Shown here: positions 17,721 to 26,138 of the stretch, piece after piece
Layout: each line of letters opens with the position of its first letter
Position numbering within the stretch: the stretch's first letter is position 1
Origin: Bacillus sp. FJAT-22090
GTDB taxonomy: Bacteria; Bacillota; Bacilli; Bacillales_A; Planococcaceae
Assembly: GCF_007676755.1 (NCBI RefSeq)
Contig: NZ_VEBK01000011.1
Span: 89,702-153,701, forward strand
Reading direction: 5' to 3'
DNA: 64,000 nt
Program-made: the position numbers and the translations under genes
Notes under the pieces: generated by a model
Seen by the model: the letters and a program-made list of their open reading frames with translations, nothing else
Databases searched by the model: none
Told to the model about the DNA's origin: nothing

Positions 17721-18374
17721 TTATCTGTTTTTAATCGTAATCTCCGAGGTATCTAAACCTAAACTTTTCTGTAACTCTTCTGTAACAGAAAATGAAATAG
17801 TATCCCCTTTTTCCACATCAAATTTGTGATGTATCCCCGTAACAATTGTTCCATCAGTATTATATGTTTCAGAAGGATTAGAGGTAAATTTTATATGCTC
17901 ATAGTAATTCCCACTGATTCTACCTTGCATAAAAATATCAGCTGGTAAAACAGCATAAGCAGGTTGTCTTTCAATCACAGAAATTTCAATTGTATTTTTC
18001 TGTACTTCTACTATACCGTCGCTTGGAACAGGTGATCCATTCACTTCTAACTCATAATCCCATAACTTTTTGGCTAAATCTTTTAATTGTGCGTTACTAT
18101 AGTCAGCTATAAGTTCTTCAATCATTTGATTATAAAAATTCGCTTCCTCTTTCGTATAAGTTAAATCCGTTTTTATATTCTGCACTGTATCTTGGAGTTC
18201 CTTATTCTTCTGTTCTAATTCTTTGATATGAGTATCTTTATCTTCTATAAGTTGTTTCAAAGTATCTTTTTCATCCATTTTGGCACTGTTTTCCACTGTG
18301 CTTTTATCTATGCAACCAGATAAGAAAACAATAATACTTAATGCCGTTAATATTAAAGTTCCTTTTATCTGCAC
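17721..18374 (-). CDS. Lipoprotein with coiled coil, unknown function
   Basis: A 217-residue predicted lipoprotein: lipobox LSGC (Cys 21), a long coiled coil at about 35-85 (KDTLKQLIEDKDTHIKELEQKNKELQ is its core), and a C-terminal domain rich in beta strands ending ETEEL-type helices and DTSEITIKNR. It shares the architecture (lipid anchor, coiled coil, beta domain) with the gene that follows it. I do not recognise the C-terminal domain. Confidence 0.75.
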   Translation of the reverse strand: MQIKGTLILTALSIIVFLSGCIDKSTVENSAKMDEKDTLKQLIEDKDTHIKELEQKNKELQDTVQNIKTDLTYTKEEANFYNQMIEELIADYSNAQLKDLAKKLWDYELEVNGSPVPSDGIVEVQKNTIEISVIERQPAYAVLPADIFMQGRISGNYYEHIKFTSNPSETYNTDGTIVTGIHHKFDVEKGDTISFSVTEELQKSLGLDTSEITIKNR

Positions 18375-18736
18375 TTAAATCCCCCTAAATATTTCCTTTT
18401 ATCTATTTTTCCAATTGACTCCTTATTGAAAGTAAGCCATTATTCATTTCTAAAATCATAGGATTCATCATTAGCAATTTCTACACCATTCACAACAATC
18501 GCTCTATTATTTTTCCTTCAAACTTCTTTAACACTTATTAGCTTCCCCATTTTATTTATCGACTCCCTAAAGTTATTCAAAACAAATATTACCCCTATTT
18601 GAGGACGTGATTAGCACTAAAAAAGTTCGAATTTTCTTTTAATTTTACATTAGTTTTTCGATTGGCAACGAACCTAGAATTATTTATGGTCTTCTTTTTG
18701 TTATAATGAAAAAAAGATGATTGGAGGGAAATTTTT
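18375..18736. other. 362-bp interval upstream of yhaA
   Basis: Apart from a stop-interrupted small frame (18440-18550, minus) and the yhaA promoter area with TATAAT at 18702-18707 and GGAGGG at 18723-18728, I see no feature here. The right end (from about 18690) is the part copied in the 14.5-kb duplicate. Confidence 0.5.
18440..18550 (-). pseudogene. Small frame interrupted by one in-frame TGA
   Basis: From an ATG at 18548-18550 the frame reads MGKLISVKEV, TGA, RKNNRAIVVNGVEIANDE and a few more codons to TAA at 18440. The reading is free of other stops for 36 codons. It could be a nonsense-mutated small gene or chance. There is a weak AGGGAG 14 bases upstream. Confidence 0.3.
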
Positions 18737-19906
18737 ATGGTAAAAGAATTACATGAAAAATTAGATGGTGTCTTCGAAGATATGATCGCAATCCGTCGTT
18801 ATTTACATATGCATCCTGAAATATCATTTAAAGAAACTAAAACAGCTCAATATATTCAAGACTTTTATACAAATTTAGGAATACCTTTTCAAGCGAATGT
18901 TGGTGGGAATGGTGTGGTTGCCAGGGTAAAAGGTGCATTGCCTGGAAAAACTGTTGCATTGCGTGCCGATTTTGATGCACTTCCTATACAAGATGAGAAA
19001 GATGTTCCTTACAAATCTACTGTGAATGGGGTTATGCATGCTTGTGGGCATGATGGACATACTGCCACCCTTCTGATCCTAGCACGCACGATAAATGAAT
19101 TAAAAGAGCAGTTAGCTGGTGAGTATGTATTTATCCATCAACACGCGGAAGAATACGCTCCTGGTGGGGCAAAGCCTATGATTGAAGCAGGTTGTTTAGA
19201 AGGTGTGGACGCTATTTTCGGTACACATTTATGGTCCCTATTTCCCGTTGGTACGGTGGAATATAAGTCTGGTCCAATCATGGCTGCAGCTGATCGTTTT
19301 GAAATTACGATACAAGGTAAGGGTGGACATGGTGCAAATCCCCATCAAGCAATAGATGCTATCGTTGTTGCTTCCCAGCTTGTCGTAAATTTACAACAGT
19401 TAGTTGCTAGAAGAGTTAGTCCTACCGAATCTGCAGTTCTATCAGTTGGTTCTTTTGTAGCCGAAAATGCATTTAATATTATCGCGGATTCAGCTAAACT
19501 TGCCGGTACAGTGCGCACTTTTAATGCAGAAGTGAGAGATTTGATGGAGCGTGAGTTAGAACGGATAATTGAAGGCACTTGCCTTGCTGCTGATTGTACG
19601 TATTCGTTCAACTATACCCGTGGATACCCTCCGGTAATTAATCATAAAGAGGAAACGGAATTTCTAGCAGCAGTTGCAAAAGACGTGCCGAATGTAGAGC
19701 TAGTGAAAGAATCAGAGCTTCATATGATCGGCGAAGATTTCGGCTATTATTTAGAAAACGTCCCAGGGACATTCTTCTTTACAGGGGCAATGCCACAAGG
19801 AGAAGTCTTCCCGCATCATAGTCCTAAGTTCGATTTTGACGAACGTGCAATGCTGATCGCAGCAAAAACATTAGGGACTGTCGCTATTGAATATCAAGTG
19901 AAATAA
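18737..19906 (+). CDS. yhaA: M20 family amidohydrolase (YhaA-like)
   Basis: A 389-residue M20D-type metal amidohydrolase that probably cleaves N-acyl amino acids. It has the metal-binding HACGHDGHTATLL (about 96-108), Glu pair in HQHAEEYAPGG, a lid domain (about 185-295; GKGGHGANPHQAIDA) and the C-terminal metal His in FPHHSPKFDFDERAM. The ATG follows GGAGGG. It lies convergent to ecsBA, as yhaA lies near ecs in B. subtilis. Its first third has been copied to 14.5 kb. Exact substrate unknown. Confidence 0.88.
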   Translation: MVKELHEKLDGVFEDMIAIRRYLHMHPEISFKETKTAQYIQDFYTNLGIPFQANVGGNGVVARVKGALPGKTVALRADFDALPIQDEKDVPYKSTVNGVMHACGHDGHTATLLILARTINELKEQLAGEYVFIHQHAEEYAPGGAKPMIEAGCLEGVDAIFGTHLWSLFPVGTVEYKSGPIMAAADRFEITIQGKGGHGANPHQAIDAIVVASQLVVNLQQLVARRVSPTESAVLSVGSFVAENAFNIIADSAKLAGTVRTFNAEVRDLMERELERIIEGTCLAADCTYSFNYTRGYPPVINHKEETEFLAAVAKDVPNVELVKESELHMIGEDFGYYLENVPGTFFFTGAMPQGEVFPHHSPKFDFDERAMLIAAKTLGTVAIEYQVK

Positions 19907-19976
19907 AAGTTCGCTTGATATTTGATGATTTGCTCATTATAGGGATATTGTGTCTTAAATTAGTTGCCTCTGCTCC

Positions 19977-20060
19977 GAGCAAAGGGTGCTGTTATGCGAG
20001 CATAAAAAGTAGTTATCCGAGCATAACGAGTCAGCGTCCAAGCATAAAATTCCGTCCATT
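19977..20060 (+). repeat. 21-nt-period repeat tract, family E (GAGCATAA)
   Basis: Cores GAGCAAAGG, GAGCATAAA, GAGCATAAC and AAGCATAAA begin at 19977, 19998, 20019 and 20040, each exactly 21 bases apart with unrelated 11-12 base spacers. It starts 70 bases after the yhaA stop, in yhaA sense, and precedes the family B array. Confidence 0.8.
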
Positions 20061-20187
20061 CATAATGTTGCAAGTAACGACTGATATGTTGCGCAATATT
20101 GAATGGATCATCTTATTCCTGTTGATTAAGCGGATACTATAGGGGAAGGACATGATTCTCAATGTCCGCAAGCCTTTACTTGGAGAA

Positions 20188-20289
20188 TTGGTTGCGCTCG
20201 TTTCCAATTTGGTTGCTTTCAAGCTCAAACTGGTTGCGTTGCCTATTGAATTGGTTGCTTTCACGAGCTAATTGGTCTCGCTAAGCCAT
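20188..20289 (+). repeat. 21-nt-period repeat tract, family B (TTGGTTGC), copy 2
   Basis: Cores begin at 20188, 20209, 20230, 20251 and 20272, exactly 21 bases apart, and the array ends CGCTAAGCCATTT. It matches the array at 14870 in core, unit number and tail, but most spacer bases differ although the flanking duplicate is about 94% identical. Confidence 0.9.
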
Positions 20290-20326
20290 TTCCTAACTTT
20301 TAATGGCTAATAAATACAGATAAAAG

Positions 20327-20480
20327 TGTCTATTTGGATGGATTGGAGCTGAAGGACGGCGACTCCAGTGGGATTAAGTGAGTAAGATGAGACTTCACAA
20401 CGAACGCCTAAGCGGGCGGTGAAGGCTCATCGCTCACCCCACGGAAAGCGTCCGACCTTCAGCGGAAATCCAAGCGGACA
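20327..20480. repeat. GC-rich imperfect inverted-repeat element, about 154 bp
   Basis: Termini TGTCTATTTGGAT and ATCCAAGCGGACA match as an inverted repeat at 11 of 13 positions, and the next bases GGAGCTGAAGG and CCTTCAGCGGAAAT continue the pairing. The interior is much richer in GC than the surroundings (GACTCCAGTGGG, AGCGGGCGG, CCCCACGGAAAGCGTCC). It resembles the dispersed intergenic repeat with CGGAAAGCG...AGCGGAAAT that I know from many Bacillaceae genomes; I cannot name the family with certainty. It could be a MITE or a structured RNA. Confidence 0.7.
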
Positions 20481-20553
20481 CCGATTAAGACTCACTCTCC
20501 CTATTATGCGCTGAAAGTAAAAATGCACAAAATTTATCCGCCCAGGAAATAAC

Positions 20554-20588
20554 AAAAAGGCTGTCGGTATATCGACAGCCTTTCTTTA
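20554..20588. terminator. Bidirectional terminator between yhaA and ecsB
   Basis: AAAAAGGCTGTCG and CGACAGCCTTTCTTT form a perfect GC-rich stem around a short loop. It ends both the yhaA 3' region and the ecsAB operon. Confidence 0.9.
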
Positions 20589-21782
20589 ATTCTTGCCCAT
20601 TCGAAGTGTCAGTTCAGAAACAATGTATACAGCAACTGGAATTAGCATTGTTAGAAGTGTATATTCCCCTTGAACTAAAACTACTATCAGCACAAACACT
20701 GCTTGTACAAATTGGATGACGCGCATTAATTTATGAACCGCTCGTTTTCTCGTATCCGGGTTAATCGGAAAAAGCTGATCCATTCGGAACTCATGTCCTG
20801 ACAACAAAGCATGCCGCAACTGAACAACAGTCGCAAATGCAAGTGCACTGGTGAATATAATCGCCACGATCGGAAATGGGATAAATATCGCACCGAGTAC
20901 AGATATAAATGTCAATCGTACCCATAAATAAAAATAATCATCTGTGCGAATAAAGGAACGTAGCACTAAGTATAATTGTGTATTTTTCTGTGCAAAAGGT
21001 GCAAGCGCATAAAAAGCATCCAACCATTTCCTTCTTTTTTTCTTACCTCTTATATGCGGAACATCCGTGAAATAATTCGCAAATCGATAAAACCGCATCA
21101 TACGTGACTGCTCCACTTCGATAAAATGATCGAAAGGAAAAGGGACTTCTTTCTTTTTCTTCATCCATACTACTAGATAAACCAAACTAATAAGCGCGAT
21201 AACCAACGCACCGATATAAAAACCGCTCATTAGAAAATAGAGCATAAAAAACAACAAAAGCAATCTTACAACACGATCTATCCATACCTGATTACCACTT
21301 GCAGCCCATCGATAGTTAAACTCCACAAGCATGCTCCATACTTTTAACACAAGCACAGCTAAAAAGCAGATAAGAATTTCATTTTTGGATAGTTGCCCTA
21401 TTCTTGTTAAAAGAGGGATAGAGACAACAAGCACTATAATCGAAACTAAAACACTCGAAAAATAGGTCCATCTTAATGCAAGGTTGAAATACTCCTTTAG
21501 CTTTGTTTCTAAAGGTAGAAAATAAACGCTATCCGCTTGTTTCATTAAGGTAACTGGAGGACTTAACATCAAAAATATACTTAATAGAAAGGCGACAAGT
21601 AAAAATGCTGGAAAATTCGATGGCGCTGATTTTAACCACTCGCTATATGCATACCCTGCTGCTCCAATCGCAAAAACGAGTACAATCGCAATATGGCCAG
21701 ATATAATATATTTTAAATACTTCTGCAACTCGTTTATATAGAAGACAAACCGCTTATTCCATACCTCACGCAAATTCTTCAT
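20586..21782 (-). CDS. ecsB: ABC transporter permease EcsB
   Basis: A 398-residue membrane permease with two helix groups (about 23-180 and 290-395) and a cytosolic loop rich in basic residues (HIRGKKKRRKWLDAFYAL). EcsAB is required in B. subtilis for full secretion, competence and proper regulated proteolysis by RasP. Its start overlaps the ecsA end by 17 bases, so they are translationally coupled. ecsC, found after ecsB in B. subtilis, is absent. The 3' end is duplicated at 15076-15283. Confidence 0.92.
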   Translation of the reverse strand: MKNLREVWNKRFVFYINELQKYLKYIISGHIAIVLVFAIGAAGYAYSEWLKSAPSNFPAFLLVAFLLSIFLMLSPPVTLMKQADSVYFLPLETKLKEYFNLALRWTYFSSVLVSIIVLVVSIPLLTRIGQLSKNEILICFLAVLVLKVWSMLVEFNYRWAASGNQVWIDRVVRLLLLFFMLYFLMSGFYIGALVIALISLVYLVVWMKKKKEVPFPFDHFIEVEQSRMMRFYRFANYFTDVPHIRGKKKRRKWLDAFYALAPFAQKNTQLYLVLRSFIRTDDYFYLWVRLTFISVLGAIFIPFPIVAIIFTSALAFATVVQLRHALLSGHEFRMDQLFPINPDTRKRAVHKLMRVIQFVQAVFVLIVVLVQGEYTLLTMLIPVAVYIVSELTLRMGKN

Positions 21783-22515
21783 TGTTTTGTTCCTTTGTCA
21801 TTTCTATATATAGATCATCTAATGTCGCATATGGCATATTAAAAATGGCTCTCAAATCATCCATTGTCCCTTGTGCTCGAATTTTTCCGTTGTGCAAAAG
21901 TAAAATGCGGTCACAATATTTTTCCGCGGTCGATAAAATATGAGTCGACATCAGTACAGAGGCGCCTTCTTCTTTTCTTTCTTTCATTTGATCTAATAAC
22001 GATTGTATCCCAAGCGGATCTAACCCAACAAACGGTTCATCAATAATATATAAATCGGGGCTTACCAAAAAGGCACACATTATCATTACTTTTTGTCGCA
22101 TCCCTTTAGAAAAATGAGCGGGAAACCAATTCAATCGTTTTTCCATACGAAACTCTTTTAAGAGGGATTCTTTTCTTGCTTCGAATACAGTCTGATCCAG
22201 GTTATATGCCATTGCAGTCAGCTCTAAATGTTCTTTTAATGTTAGCTCGTCGTATAATACCGGCGTTTCAGGTATATATGAAAAAGAAGTACGATACGTT
22301 GCCGGATCATCTTTTAACGATTTTCCATTAAGCATAATATCTCCCTTGGCAGCGTTCATCGTTCCAATAATATGTTTTATCGTCGTACTCTTTCCTGCCC
22401 CATTCAACCCTATCAATCCTACTAACTCGCCTTTTCCAATTGAAAAAGTTAAATCATGTAGTACGGGTTTTCTTGTATAGCCACCTGTCACGTTATTAAC
22501 TTCTAATACAGTCAT
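21766..22515 (-). CDS. ecsA: ABC transporter ATP-binding protein EcsA
   Basis: A 249-residue ATPase subunit with Walker A GLNGAGKST, Q-loop in YIPETPVL, signature FSKGMRQK, Walker B LYIIDEP and switch His in STHILS. It is very close to B. subtilis EcsA. I chose the ATG at 22513-22515 because GAGGTGC stands 6 bases upstream; an in-frame ATG further up lacks this. It is divergent from hit, as in B. subtilis, and drives the EcsB permease. Confidence 0.96.
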   Translation of the reverse strand: MTVLEVNNVTGGYTRKPVLHDLTFSIGKGELVGLIGLNGAGKSTTIKHIIGTMNAAKGDIMLNGKSLKDDPATYRTSFSYIPETPVLYDELTLKEHLELTAMAYNLDQTVFEARKESLLKEFRMEKRLNWFPAHFSKGMRQKVMIMCAFLVSPDLYIIDEPFVGLDPLGIQSLLDQMKERKEEGASVLMSTHILSTAEKYCDRILLLHNGKIRAQGTMDDLRAIFNMPYATLDDLYIEMTKEQNNEEFA

Positions 22516-22639
22516 TTTTACGCACCTCAATTCTCTACTAAATAGTTTACCAAATCCTATACTAAAAATCTTCTTTCAATGAACAAACCTGTCCCAGTAT
22601 ATGATAAACTTTTTGTAATGATGAATAGGAGGTTTTTCC

Positions 22640-23065
22640 ATGAGTGAGTGCATTTTTTGTAAAATAATTGATGGTTCCATTCCAAGTGCGAAGATTTACG
22701 AGGACGAGCATGTGTATGCCTTTATGGATATACAGCCACTAACTAAAGGGCATGCACTTATTATTCCAAAAAATCATAAAGAGAATGTGTATGACTTATC
22801 TGAAGAAGAAGCGAGTAATTTATTTAAAGTTGTCCCAAAAATCGCTTCTGTCCTGAAAGAAACTTTCGGTCCTGTTGGGATGAATCTTCTCAACAATACT
22901 GGGGCTCCTGCCGGTCAAAGTGTTTTCCATTTCCATTTACACTTTATCCCTCGTTACGATCAAACAGATGGTTTCCGTGCGACATGGCATACAAAGGAAA
23001 AAACAATCACCTCTGAAATTATTCAAGAATTCGCAAAAGAATTAGCTGAAAAATTAAATAACTAG
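22640..23065 (+). CDS. hit: HIT family nucleotide-binding protein
   Basis: A 141-residue Hint-type hydrolase with the histidine triad HFHLHFIPR (about 98-106) and the N-terminal CIFCKIIDG whose cysteines, with a later His, can hold zinc. The probable activity is removal of AMP from phosphoramidates. AGGAGG stands before the ATG. It is divergent from ecsA, the conserved Bacillus arrangement. Confidence 0.96.
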   Translation: MSECIFCKIIDGSIPSAKIYEDEHVYAFMDIQPLTKGHALIIPKNHKENVYDLSEEEASNLFKVVPKIASVLKETFGPVGMNLLNNTGAPAGQSVFHFHLHFIPRYDQTDGFRATWHTKEKTITSEIIQEFAKELAEKLNN

Positions 23066-23109
23066 TAGTTGCAATTACGACCAAAAAGACTTACAATCAA
23101 TCTAAGTTT

Positions 23110-23184
23110 CTTGCTAACGATCAAGAGGATACGTTTGAGGAATCTTACAAATTAGAGCTTAGAAAAGCTGAGGAGAGATGAGAA
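23110..23184 (+). promoter_or_regulatory. trpP leader with clustered G/TAG triplets
   Basis: The 75 bases before the trpP start contain GAG, GAG, TAG, TAG, GAG, GAG, GAG; the last three are spaced by 2 bases and overlap the Shine-Dalgarno. In B. subtilis, trpP translation is blocked by tryptophan-activated TRAP at such triplets. The upstream spacings here are irregular, so this is a candidate only. Confidence 0.4.
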
Positions 23185-23709
23185 TTGAATACAAAAAACT
23201 TAGTATTAATGTCCCTATTAATAGGGGTAGGTGCCGTCCTGTATATTATCATTCCAGGATTTAATGGTGGGATGAAGCCGGATTTCATGTTAACGATGAT
23301 GTTTATAGGGATTCTATTATTTCCTGAAGTAAAAAGTGTTTTTCTGCTTGGTATTTCAACGGGAGTAATTTCTGGTTTGTTTTCTACGTTTCCGGGAGGA
23401 TTTGTTCCCAATATTATTGATAAATCGGTAACAGCTTTTGTATTCTTTGGGTTAGTACTATTACTTTCTAAATATGCGAAAAAATTACCAGTTGCTATAG
23501 CTCTTACATGTATAGGAACACTTGTATCGGGTACGGTATTTTTATCAACTGCGATTTTTGTTTTTGGAGCTGGAGCGGTATTCGGGAAACTATTTGTGCT
23601 AGTAGTCCTTCCTGCAATTGCGATCAATGCAGTAGCATTTTTCGTTATTTATCCGATTGTCGGAAAGCTCATTAAACGATCAAATTTTGTAACAGCACTT
23701 ACAGCTTAA
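23185..23709 (+). CDS. trpP: Tryptophan transporter TrpP
   Basis: A 174-residue membrane protein with about five helices, matching the TrpP (YhaG) family of tryptophan uptake proteins: start MNTKNLVLMSLLIGVGAVLYIIIP, a GGMKPDFMLTMMFIGILLFP segment and FPGGFVPNIIDKSVTAF. The start is TTG at 23185 with AGGAGAGATGAG before it. It lies between hit and yhaH as in B. subtilis. The leader (23110-23184) may bind TRAP. Confidence 0.93.
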   Translation: MNTKNLVLMSLLIGVGAVLYIIIPGFNGGMKPDFMLTMMFIGILLFPEVKSVFLLGISTGVISGLFSTFPGGFVPNIIDKSVTAFVFFGLVLLLSKYAKKLPVAIALTCIGTLVSGTVFLSTAIFVFGAGAVFGKLFVLVVLPAIAINAVAFFVIYPIVGKLIKRSNFVTALTA

Positions 23710-23815
23710 AACTATTTGCTTTCCTTTTCGAAGGAAAGCTTTTTTTGTACACATTATTATGTTTTAATTATCTCAAGGACAGGAATAATACATATAAGCA
23801 AAGGAGTGAATTCTA

Positions 23816-24190
23816 ATGAAAATAGCACAATTGTTTTTAGGAATCGCAACGGGGGCAATAGCCGGTGCTTCTGCAGTTTTACTATCCACTCCAAAGTCAG
23901 GTAGTGAAGTTCGTACTTCCTTAAAATCTACTTCTACCGACTTTCGGGACAAGTTATCCGATATAAAAATTCAGTTGCAAGAGCTTAAAAACTCCATTCG
24001 CAATCTGACAAAAGAATCAAAGGAAGTAATTCCAAGTACAATAGAAGAAATCAAGGAAAGTGTGGAGCAATGGAAAAGCGAAACTGCTCCATTACAAGCA
24101 AAACTTCAAGCTGAAATTACCGCAATACAATCAGCAATCGAAGAAATGGAAAAAACGTTGCCTAAGAAAAAGGAAGAAACAGTTAACTAA
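23816..24190 (+). CDS. yhaH: YtxH domain protein YhaH
   Basis: A 124-residue protein with an N-terminal hydrophobic YtxH segment (LFLGIATGAIAGASAVLLSTPKSGSEVR) and a long amphipathic helical tail likely to form a coiled coil. Position between trpP and scoC fits YhaH of B. subtilis, a membrane-associated general stress protein. AAAGGAG stands 9 bases before the ATG and a terminator follows. Confidence 0.85.
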   Translation: MKIAQLFLGIATGAIAGASAVLLSTPKSGSEVRTSLKSTSTDFRDKLSDIKIQLQELKNSIRNLTKESKEVIPSTIEEIKESVEQWKSETAPLQAKLQAEITAIQSAIEEMEKTLPKKKEETVN

Positions 24191-24238
24191 AAAAGAGATG
24201 CTTTTAATCATTACGGTTAAGAGCTTCTCTTTTTTTTA
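24189..24238 (+). terminator. Terminator of yhaH
   Basis: AAAAAAGAGATGCT...AGAGCTTCTCTTTTTTTT forms an imperfect stem followed by eight T. Confidence 0.75.
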
Positions 24239-24340
24239 ATAGTTATTATAAAATGAATAATATTTTTACATAGTATATTCAGTCTCATACTTTCTTGCTA
24301 TAATGTTTGAAAGATTATAATAATGAAAGAAGGTATCGAT

Positions 24341-24874
24341 ATGTCAGAACAGTTTTATACGATGAAAGAAGCAATGCTCTATAGTCAGCGCCTTGCACAA
24401 CTTTCAAAAGCACTGTGGAAGGCTGTGGAAAAAGATTGGCAAGCATGGATCAAACCTTATGACTTGAATATTAACGAGCATCATATTCTATGGATTTCCT
24501 ATCATTTGCAGGGAGCTACTGTATCCGATGTAGCAAAGTTTGGAGTTATGCATGTTTCGACTGCATTCAATTTTTCCAAAAAGCTAGAAGAACGTGGGCT
24601 ACTTGTCTTTTCTAAAAGAGATTCAGATAAGCGGAATACGTATGTCGATGTTACCCCTGATGGGAAAGCTTTACTAGATGAAATGTATGAAAACTATCAC
24701 GATACTCCCCATTCCATTATTGAAGGTTCTCGTTCAATGAAACAATTATACGGTAAATTCCCAGAATTTTTGGACGTAATGGCGGTTATTCGTAATATTT
24801 ATGGCGATGATTTTATGGAAATATTCGAACGTTCTATTAATAATATTGAAGAATCTTTTACGCAAAAAGACTAA
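24341..24874 (+). CDS. scoC: Transition-state regulator ScoC (Hpr)
   Basis: A 177-residue MarR-type repressor of protease, sporulation and nutrient-transport genes. The winged helix includes [42 protein letters not shown], the most conserved ScoC segment. I chose the ATG at 24341 ([11 protein letters not shown]) because GAAGG stands 8 bases upstream. It sits in the conserved yhaH-scoC-prsA neighbourhood, and in B. subtilis EcsA and PrsA act in the same secretion physiology. Confidence 0.95.
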   Translation: MSEQFYTMKEAMLYSQRLAQLSKALWKAVEKDWQAWIKPYDLNINEHHILWISYHLQGATVSDVAKFGVMHVSTAFNFSKKLEERGLLVFSKRDSDKRNTYVDVTPDGKALLDEMYENYHDTPHSIIEGSRSMKQLYGKFPEFLDVMAVIRNIYGDDFMEIFERSINNIEESFTQKD

Positions 24875-24990
24875 TTGACTGCGATTGTAAGCGTTCTATA
24901 AATCTTTTAAATTTATGTATTGCATTTTACTAGCAAAAGTCGTATTGTATGTATCTGAAACTAAATCTCTATTTGGGAGTTGCATACACT

Positions 24991-25536
24991 TTGCATTGTT
25001 GGAAAACAATTAATGTAAAAAAACAATATGGCTTGGAAAGGTTATTTCTATTATCCTCTTTGCTAGTTATAATCGTTTTTTCTTTCGCATACGTTTTGTT
25101 AGGAATTATTGATCAAACACATAAATCAGATGATTATTTTTTGTTATTTATCCTTGCATTTTTGAGTATTTATCCACTTCATAAATTATTTCATTTTATT
25201 CCACTTTATCGATCTCGGGATAAAGTAAGGTTGATAAACAAAAGACAATTTGGTTTTTTACCAATTGTTTCTGTAAGGGTAGTAGAACCAATTAATAAAA
25301 AAAGATTTATATTTTCCTTATTGGCACCATTTATTTTTATTAATTGCATATTAATTGTTGGTGCATTAGTCGTTCCCATTTTTTCTCACTATTTCACCAT
25401 ATTGTTTGCTTACCATTGTGGTATTTGCTTAATAGATTTAATATATGTGAAGCATTTGAGTAAGTCTCCAAAAAGCGCATTTATTGAAGAAACGGAAGCT
25501 GGATACGAAATCCTAATCGCTCCTAATCATTCCTGA
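24991..25536 (+). CDS. DUF3267 membrane protein
   Basis: A 181-residue integral membrane protein with about four helices and a HKLFHFIPLYRSRDKV segment typical of DUF3267; this family resembles M50-like membrane proteins but no HExxH is seen here. I chose TTG at 24991 because the protein then starts with HCWKTINVKKQYG, the usual family start, and GGGAG is 11 bases upstream. It lies between scoC and prsA, as YhaJ does in B. subtilis. Function unknown. Confidence 0.75.
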   Translation: MHCWKTINVKKQYGLERLFLLSSLLVIIVFSFAYVLLGIIDQTHKSDDYFLLFILAFLSIYPLHKLFHFIPLYRSRDKVRLINKRQFGFLPIVSVRVVEPINKKRFIFSLLAPFIFINCILIVGALVVPIFSHYFTILFAYHCGICLIDLIYVKHLSKSPKSAFIEETEAGYEILIAPNHS

Positions 25537-25604
25537 CAAGAAGTAACACTTGTAAAATTCGCTTCTTCTTTGATATGCTTACTGTATATGAAGGGAGTCT
25601 AGAC

Positions 25605-25790
25605 ATGATCATATTTACATTAGTTCTATTCTCGGCATTTTATTTGCTACAAATTAATCGAATGACATACGCTTTAGTTATGTCAAAAGAAATTCCAGAA
25701 GAAAAACATCCGAAGATTTTTCGTACCATTAACATACTTATAACGATTCTTCTTGTTTCCTTCTACGTCGAGCTAGTATACGCAGTTTAA
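25605..25790 (+). CDS. Small membrane protein, unknown function
   Basis: A 61-residue protein with two predicted helices (about 2-17 and 42-60) separated by MSKEIPEEKHPKIFRT. AAGGGAG stands 8 bases before the ATG. It follows the DUF3267 gene by 68 bases and is followed by a strong terminator, so it is a real small gene. I do not recognise the family. Confidence 0.7.
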   Translation: MIIFTLVLFSAFYLLQINRMTYALVMSKEIPEEKHPKIFRTINILITILLVSFYVELVYAV

Positions 25791-25799
25791 GAGAAAAAA

Positions 25800-25837
25800 A
25801 TGGACCCACATCTACTGATGCTGGGTCATTTCTTTTT
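25800..25837 (+). terminator. Terminator of the scoC-downstream small membrane gene
   Basis: TGGACCCA and TGGGTCA arms with an internal CATC/GATG pair, followed by TTTCTTTTT. Confidence 0.8.
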
Positions 25838-25892
25838 GTAAGGATGAAAAGAGGAACCAAGATCGTTTACACGATCTTAGTCCGTCACTCCA

Positions 25893-26000
25893 TTAGTAAA
25901 GAAATGCTGCCCCTACAATGATTAAAAGAATAAATAAAACAACAATCAATGCAAAGCCAGAACCGCCGTTATAACCACCGCCGTTATATTGTCCGCTCAT
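25893..26000 (-). CDS. YjcZ family sporulation peptide
   Basis: A 35-residue peptide: a Gly/Tyr/Asn-rich head (MSGQYNGGGYNGG) and one hydrophobic helix (FALIVVLFILLIIVGAAFLY). This is the hallmark of the YjcZ/SscA-type small spore proteins found in spore-forming Bacillales. AGGAGGTG stands 8 bases before the ATG. It is divergent from prsA. Its presence supports a spore-forming host. Confidence 0.9.
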   Translation of the reverse strand: MSGQYNGGGYNGGSGFALIVVLFILLIIVGAAFLY

Positions 26001-26138
26001 TTAGAACACCTCCTATTCCATGTATCCTATGCGGTATTTTTAAAAATCGGTAGGCAAATGAATGGGAACCATTTTTGTTTTTATTTCGTTTATGTTATAG
26101 TAACTACTGGCAACATGAAGAAGTTAGGAGAGAAATCC

